A stretch of 7,635 bases of DNA, from assembly GCA_002784795.1 (NCBI GenBank), contig PFLZ01000072.1, positions 1 to 7,635 on the forward strand, written 5' to 3'. The notes under the pieces are model-generated. The model searched no databases. It saw nothing but the letters and a program-made list of their open reading frames with translations, and was not told the DNA's origin. Positions within the stretch are counted from its first letter, which is position 1. Every line of letters begins with the position of its first letter. The position numbers were made by a program, and so were the translations under genes. This DNA comes from Candidatus Magasanikbacteria bacterium CG_4_10_14_0_8_um_filter_42_12. GTDB lineage: Bacteria > Patescibacteriota > Patescibacteriia > Magasanikbacterales > UBA922. Positions 5,341-7,635 of this stretch are shown piece after piece.

Positions 5341-6114
5341 TTATTTTTCATCATCAAGTACATCTTTTAGCACTGCCACATCATCACTCCATACTTCACC
5401 ATCAAACCACTCCATGCCAGAAAACTGCAATTTGTATATATCTCCGGGACGTTGAAATGAACCGAGGTAGATGTACTTTTTGCCATTGTTTTTTGCATAT
5501 TCAATCGCGCGGAGCATCATGCCCATACCTACATTTTTGAATTCAGAATGCAGATTGTAGAATGGGTAGCTGTAGTGGATGATATCACTTGTTTCTACTG
5601 CGATACAGTAACCAACAGCATTGTCATCCTGAGCGGAGCGCAGCGGAGTCGAAGGATCTTTCGAAGCCGGGGACGTACTTCCTACAGAGTCTTTTGGTAA
5701 TTTTTCAGACATATCCTCCGAAAGATCCCTCACTTCGTTCGGGATGACATAACAAAGCAGTTTATTAAAATCATCGCGCTTGCCAGTGAGCAATTCTTTT
5801 ATTTTATTTGCAGAAAAAGTTCCATCGCCAAATTTTTGTTCATAAAAATCTTTTCCCATTTTTCCTATTTCCCAAGAATATTGTGAATAGGGGATAGATT
5901 GAATGTTGAGTTCGAGTCCTTCTGTTTTTCGTAAGATACGTTTGTTCTCACTCGACAGGTCAAATTTCGAGAGATTGATACGGATGCTTCGTGTCTGCTG
6001 CATCAATCCGTTTTCAGGACGCACACAAACAAAACCGCGATTGTACATCGTGTTTATGTTCTTTTCAGAGAAGTCGGTAATGCGTTGTTCGTCCCAATGT
6101 AGATACATATCCAT
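5341..6114 (-). CDS. Arginyltransferase-like GNAT-fold protein
   Basis: The protein (257 residues from the ATG at 6114) resembles aminoacyl-tRNA-protein transferases (ATE/Bpt), which move an amino acid from aminoacyl-tRNA to a protein N terminus using a GNAT-like fold. N-terminal YNRGFVCVRP (24-33) and TRSIRINLSKF (41-51), and C-terminal YSYPFYN...VGMGMMLRAIEYAKNNGKKYIYLGSF (182-220) followed by YKLQFSGMEWFDGEVW (227-242), follow the layout of that family's C-terminal domain. The N-terminal Cys-rich site of true ATE is not seen. Residues 122-165 are a foreign-looking insert (VIPNEVRDLS ... STPLRSAQDD) encoded by a 128-bp palindromic element that keeps the frame; without it LLCY would join NAVGYCIAVET, a normal beta-strand region. 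The start could also be the ATG at 6108; the longer TTG at 6120 lies in a repeat arm. Position between mraY and an Mpl-like ligase also allows a FemAB-like role in peptidoglycan bridges, which is inference. Confidence 0.65.
   Translation of the reverse strand: MDMYLHWDEQRITDFSEKNINTMYNRGFVCVRPENGLMQQTRSIRINLSKFDLSSENKRILRKTEGLELNIQSIPYSQYSWEIGKMGKDFYEQKFGDGTFSANKIKELLTGKRDDFNKLLCYVIPNEVRDLSEDMSEKLPKDSVGSTSPASKDPSTPLRSAQDDNAVGYCIAVETSDIIHYSYPFYNLHSEFKNVGMGMMLRAIEYAKNNGKKYIYLGSFQRPGDIYKLQFSGMEWFDGEVWSDDVAVLKDVLDDEK
5622..5749. repeat. 128-bp inverted-repeat element inside the GNAT gene
   Basis: The ends are inverted copies: TGTCATCC (5622-5629) and GGATGACA (5742-5749). An inner pair is also perfect: GGATCTTTCG (5654-5663) and CGAAAGATCC (5719-5728). 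Arms between them match partly (CGGAGCGCAGCGGAGTCGAA against CGAACGAAGTGAG). The element is read in frame as VIPNEVRDLS at one end and STPLRSAQDD at the other. Translated strings of this kind turn up in proteins of many unrelated bacteria, as I recall, which points to a dispersed repeat rather than protein-specific sequence. Confidence 0.85.
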
Positions 6115-6181
6115 TAACAACTAACAATTAACAATGAACGGGCGTGTTTGCACTTGTTTTTTGTTAATAGTTAATTGTTAA
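6114..6181. repeat. 21-bp AT-rich inverted repeat in the mraY-GNAT gap
   Basis: Arms 6114-6134 and 6161-6181 pair at 19 of 21 positions around a 26-nt loop. Both are built from TTAACAA/TTGTTAA units. The repeat fills the gap between the mraY stop (6185) and the ATG of the next minus-strand gene (6114), whose first base lies in the arm. It could act as an operon-internal hairpin (processing, partial termination or start-site masking). It has no clean U tract on the minus strand, so I do not call it a terminator. Confidence 0.8.
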
Positions 6182-6184
6182 TTG

Positions 6185-7315
6185 CTAGAATAATGCTATC
6201 CAGATTCCCAGCAACACCACTGCCATATGGATAAACCAAAATCGCATGACGACTTTTTCTTCACTCCATCCACGCAGTTCAAAGTGATGATGCAGTGGCG
6301 CCATCTTCAGAATACGTCTGCCGAGGATATATCGTCCACCGATTTGGAGGACGACGCTGCCAAGCTCTAGGTAGAAAATAAAGCCGAGGAATGGAAGGAG
6401 AAGCATCTGGTTTATGACGATGGCATTGATTGCCAGGAGTGCCCCGAGACCGAGCGAGCCAGTATCTCCCATCTGAAAGCGAGCTGGTTTTACATTGAAG
6501 TATGTGTAGGTGATCAGTGCTCCCACCGTCATGGTATTGAGAATCATGATTTCTTTGTATCCGCCAAACCAAGATAAAAGGCCAAGTGCTGAAAATGTTG
6601 TAATCAGTGCACCACCTGCAAGTCCATCCATGCCGTCTGTGAAGTTTACTGCGTTTGCAGATGCCATCACAAAGACGATAATGAGAGGCATGATCCACCA
6701 GCCAATATTGATGTACCCATCAAATGGGATGTGGATTTCTCGCCAATGTTCACCGAGCTTGAAATATACCCACCACGCTGTTACGCCACCAGCAAGAAAT
6801 TGCAACAAAAGGCGTTCGTGGACGTGGAGCCCTTTTCCTGGGTGAGAACCGAGCCAGAGCGATATACGCTTGAATGCCGTCCAGGGCAATGTGAGGGTGA
6901 GCCAGATGCGTTGACGCCAATCACTGTGAACTCGGATCAGGCGAAGTGTTTGGCTGATTTTTCTGAGGCGGCGTTTTTTTCCATAGATATTCATCACATC
7001 GTCGACCCCGCCGAGGAGAGCTGCGAGGAGCATGACGCCAATAGGGACCCAGGTGAAGCTTCTGTCCCAGTTGAAGGCAATAGTCAGCACGGTCACCGTG
7101 ATAATCACGACAAGGCCACCCATGATCGGGACGCCGGATTTTGCCTGCCGTCCTTCTATTCCAAGGCTCGCATCATATTCACCTCGGCGAGTAATTTTGT
7201 ATTTATAGAGCAATTTAGTCAGGAGTGGTGTCCAGAGGAATGCCAAGGTACACGACAAAAGACCATAAAAAATGGCCGTTTTGAGAAGCTCTAGTTGGGT
7301 GACGTCTATGTTCAT
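6185..7315 (-). CDS. mraY: Phospho-N-acetylmuramoyl-pentapeptide transferase (MraY)
   Basis: An integral membrane enzyme that moves phospho-MurNAc-pentapeptide from UDP to undecaprenyl phosphate, making lipid I at the inner membrane face. The 376-residue protein has the whole family signature: SGVPIMGGL (60-68), the Asp pair D105-D106 in GGVDDVMN, LLLQF (169-173), NAVNFTDGMDGLAGG (221-235, D227), FNVKPARFQMGDTGSLGLG (273-291, D284), and KMAPLHHHFELRGWSEEKVVMRFW (337-360). About ten hydrophobic segments are visible. The cytoplasmic loop after the Asp pair (112-165) is some 40 residues longer than in E. coli MraY and rich in Arg, Lys and Trp. The ATG at 7315 is chosen because MraY homology starts there and a good promoter lies just upstream; the frame is nevertheless open back to the window edge, and an in-frame ATG at 7456 has a strong AGGAGG site. 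First gene of the minus-strand group. Confidence 0.95.
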   Translation of the reverse strand: MNIDVTQLELLKTAIFYGLLSCTLAFLWTPLLTKLLYKYKITRRGEYDASLGIEGRQAKSGVPIMGGLVVIITVTVLTIAFNWDRSFTWVPIGVMLLAALLGGVDDVMNIYGKKRRLRKISQTLRLIRVHSDWRQRIWLTLTLPWTAFKRISLWLGSHPGKGLHVHERLLLQFLAGGVTAWWVYFKLGEHWREIHIPFDGYINIGWWIMPLIIVFVMASANAVNFTDGMDGLAGGALITTFSALGLLSWFGGYKEIMILNTMTVGALITYTYFNVKPARFQMGDTGSLGLGALLAINAIVINQMLLLPFLGFIFYLELGSVVLQIGGRYILGRRILKMAPLHHHFELRGWSEEKVVMRFWFIHMAVVLLGIWIALF

Positions 7316-7324
7316 ACCAAAAAC

Positions 7325-7353
7325 ACTATAGCAGAATGTCCCTTCTTTTTCAA
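7325..7353 (-). promoter_or_regulatory. Likely sigma70 promoter of mraY
   Basis: On the minus strand TTGAAA (7353-7348), a 17-nt spacer and TATAGT (7330-7325) make a close consensus match. The expected start of transcription, near 7318, lies about 3 nt before the ATG at 7315, so the mRNA would be almost leaderless, which fits the missing Shine-Dalgarno site at that ATG. Confidence 0.55.
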
Positions 7354-7363
7354 CTTTTCCCTT

Positions 7364-7393
7364 TTGAGAAGTTCGTATTGTTTGTTCTATAGT
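7364..7393 (+). promoter_or_regulatory. Possible divergent promoter toward the structured region
   Basis: TTGAGA (7364-7369), an 18-nt spacer and TATAGT (7388-7393) on the plus strand. It would start RNA near 7400, directly ahead of the hairpin-rich block at 7421-7608. No plus-strand gene in that block looks real, so the product would be a non-coding RNA. Confidence 0.3.
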
Positions 7394-7420
7394 GTTCCAC
7401 GTGAAGTGCGGTTGGCTTTC

Positions 7421-7608
7421 GTTCCTCCCCAGGACACTGGCCCGGCTAAACTTCATGAGTTCCTCCTGATGCTTTGTTGTGAAGTCGACGTCGGTTGCGC
7501 CGGCAACGCTTCCGGCGTCGACTTCATTTTCTACTTCGGTAGAGGAACTCCTCCAGGGCACACTCGTAGCCGCATTTGCAGCTCTTGTGCCCTGGGGAAC
7601 TGCAAATG
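7421..7608. ncRNA. Candidate structured RNA or leader, strand undecided
   Basis: A GC-rich block (103 of 180 bases G or C over 7421-7600 by hand count) with dense complementarity. A 15-bp stem pairs 7480-7494 with 7512-7526 (one G-U on plus), capped by TTGC/GCAA around GCCG. TCTAC/GTAGA (7530-7543) encloses a C(UUCG)G tetraloop on the plus strand. CCAGGGCACA (7553-7562) pairs with TGTGCCCTGG (7586-7595). GAGTTCCTC (7457-7465) pairs with GAGGAACTC (7542-7550) around the first stem. GTTCC..CCCAGG (7421-7433) can pair with CCTGGGGAAC (7591-7600) to close the whole unit, and CATTTGCAG (7573-7581) with CTGCAAATG (7600-7608) competes with the third stem. It does not match tmRNA, RNase P, SRP or the riboswitches whose core motifs I checked by eye. 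The alternatives are an mraY leader on the minus strand, a plus-strand RNA from the divergent promoter, a repeat element, or coding sequence in the open mraY frame. Confidence 0.4.
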
Positions 7609-7635
7609 TATAGGAAAGAAAGACTAGAAGATTAT

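Larger units (their letters stand above)
7322..7396. repeat. Inverted repeat carrying both -10 boxes
   Basis: AACACTATAG (7322-7331) and CTATAGTGTT (7387-7396) are exact reverse complements 55 nt apart. Each holds a TATAGT hexamer reading outward, so the repeat makes a symmetric, divergent promoter region upstream of mraY. Confidence 0.7.
7316..7635. other. 320-nt region upstream of mraY without a convincing gene
   Basis: This stretch holds the divergent promoter pair (7322-7396), the hairpin-rich block (7421-7608) and a short AT-rich end. On the minus strand the mraY frame has no stop from 7315 to 7635; it reads low-complexity, Ser/Thr/Ala/Glu-rich sequence, with a hydrophobic run (LLVFLSYTFAV) near the edge and no recognisable domain. 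Its other two minus-strand frames are broken by stops. If the open frame is real it would be either a long MraY extension or the tail of something that starts outside the window. Confidence 0.6.

Noticed and set aside
6731..7294. Plus-strand 187-codon open frame opposite mraY
   Set aside because: It lies antisense to strongly conserved MraY motifs and has no recognisable domain; it is a shadow of the real gene.
7421..7608. tmRNA, RNase P RNA, SRP RNA or a known riboswitch
   Set aside because: The conserved cores I know for these (for example the RNase P GAGGAAAGTCC box and the SRP GGAAGGAAGCAGC-type loop) are absent; GAGGAACTCC at 7542 is only a superficial likeness.

Overview
The window looks like chromosomal DNA from a Candidate Phyla Radiation (Patescibacteria, Parcubacteria-like) genome. 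This placement is inference. It rests on a moderately AT-rich background, compact genes with few Shine-Dalgarno sites, a stand-alone four-helix-bundle (23S-IVS/S23 family) gene, a lone LysW-like zinc ribbon, and several unrelated palindromic repeats. All genes read through with the standard code. All eight gene ends are TAA or TAG.

Left part (1-2098, plus strand): a GT2 glycosyltransferase, cut by the window edge at its 5' end, is followed 13 nt later by a long-type RmlA-like sugar-1-phosphate nucleotidylyltransferase. They form a surface-polysaccharide pair, one activating a sugar and the other transferring it. A near-perfect bidirectional terminator (2141-2175) separates them from a convergent gene for a short threonine-synthase-like PLP enzyme (2191-3081, minus). 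That gene is divergent from a 54-residue LysW-like zinc ribbon (3209-3373, plus), and a perfect 20-bp GC palindrome lies between them.

Right part (3383-7315, all minus): in transcription order mraY, an arginyltransferase-like GNAT protein, a four-helix-bundle protein, and an Mpl-type Mur ligase. The gaps are 66-70 nt. The group suggests peptidoglycan precursor metabolism: MraY makes lipid I, the Mpl-like ligase attaches peptide to UDP-MurNAc, and the GNAT protein may transfer amino acids from aminoacyl-tRNA. The four-helix-bundle gene is tightly bracketed by a 30-nt inverted repeat (28/30) and looks like a cassette inserted into this operon.

Right edge (7316-7635): no convincing stand-alone gene. 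It holds a symmetric pair of back-to-back promoters next to mraY, then a GC-rich block of about 190 nt (57% GC by hand count over 7421-7600) packed with nested and competing hairpins. This is the best candidate here for an undescribed structured RNA or leader. The reading frame of mraY also runs open through this block to the window edge, so an N-terminal extension cannot be excluded.

A theme of the window is palindromic sequence. Different hairpin elements sit in intergenic gaps, and two lie inside genes in frame (Mpl ligase and GNAT protein), adding residues without breaking the protein.
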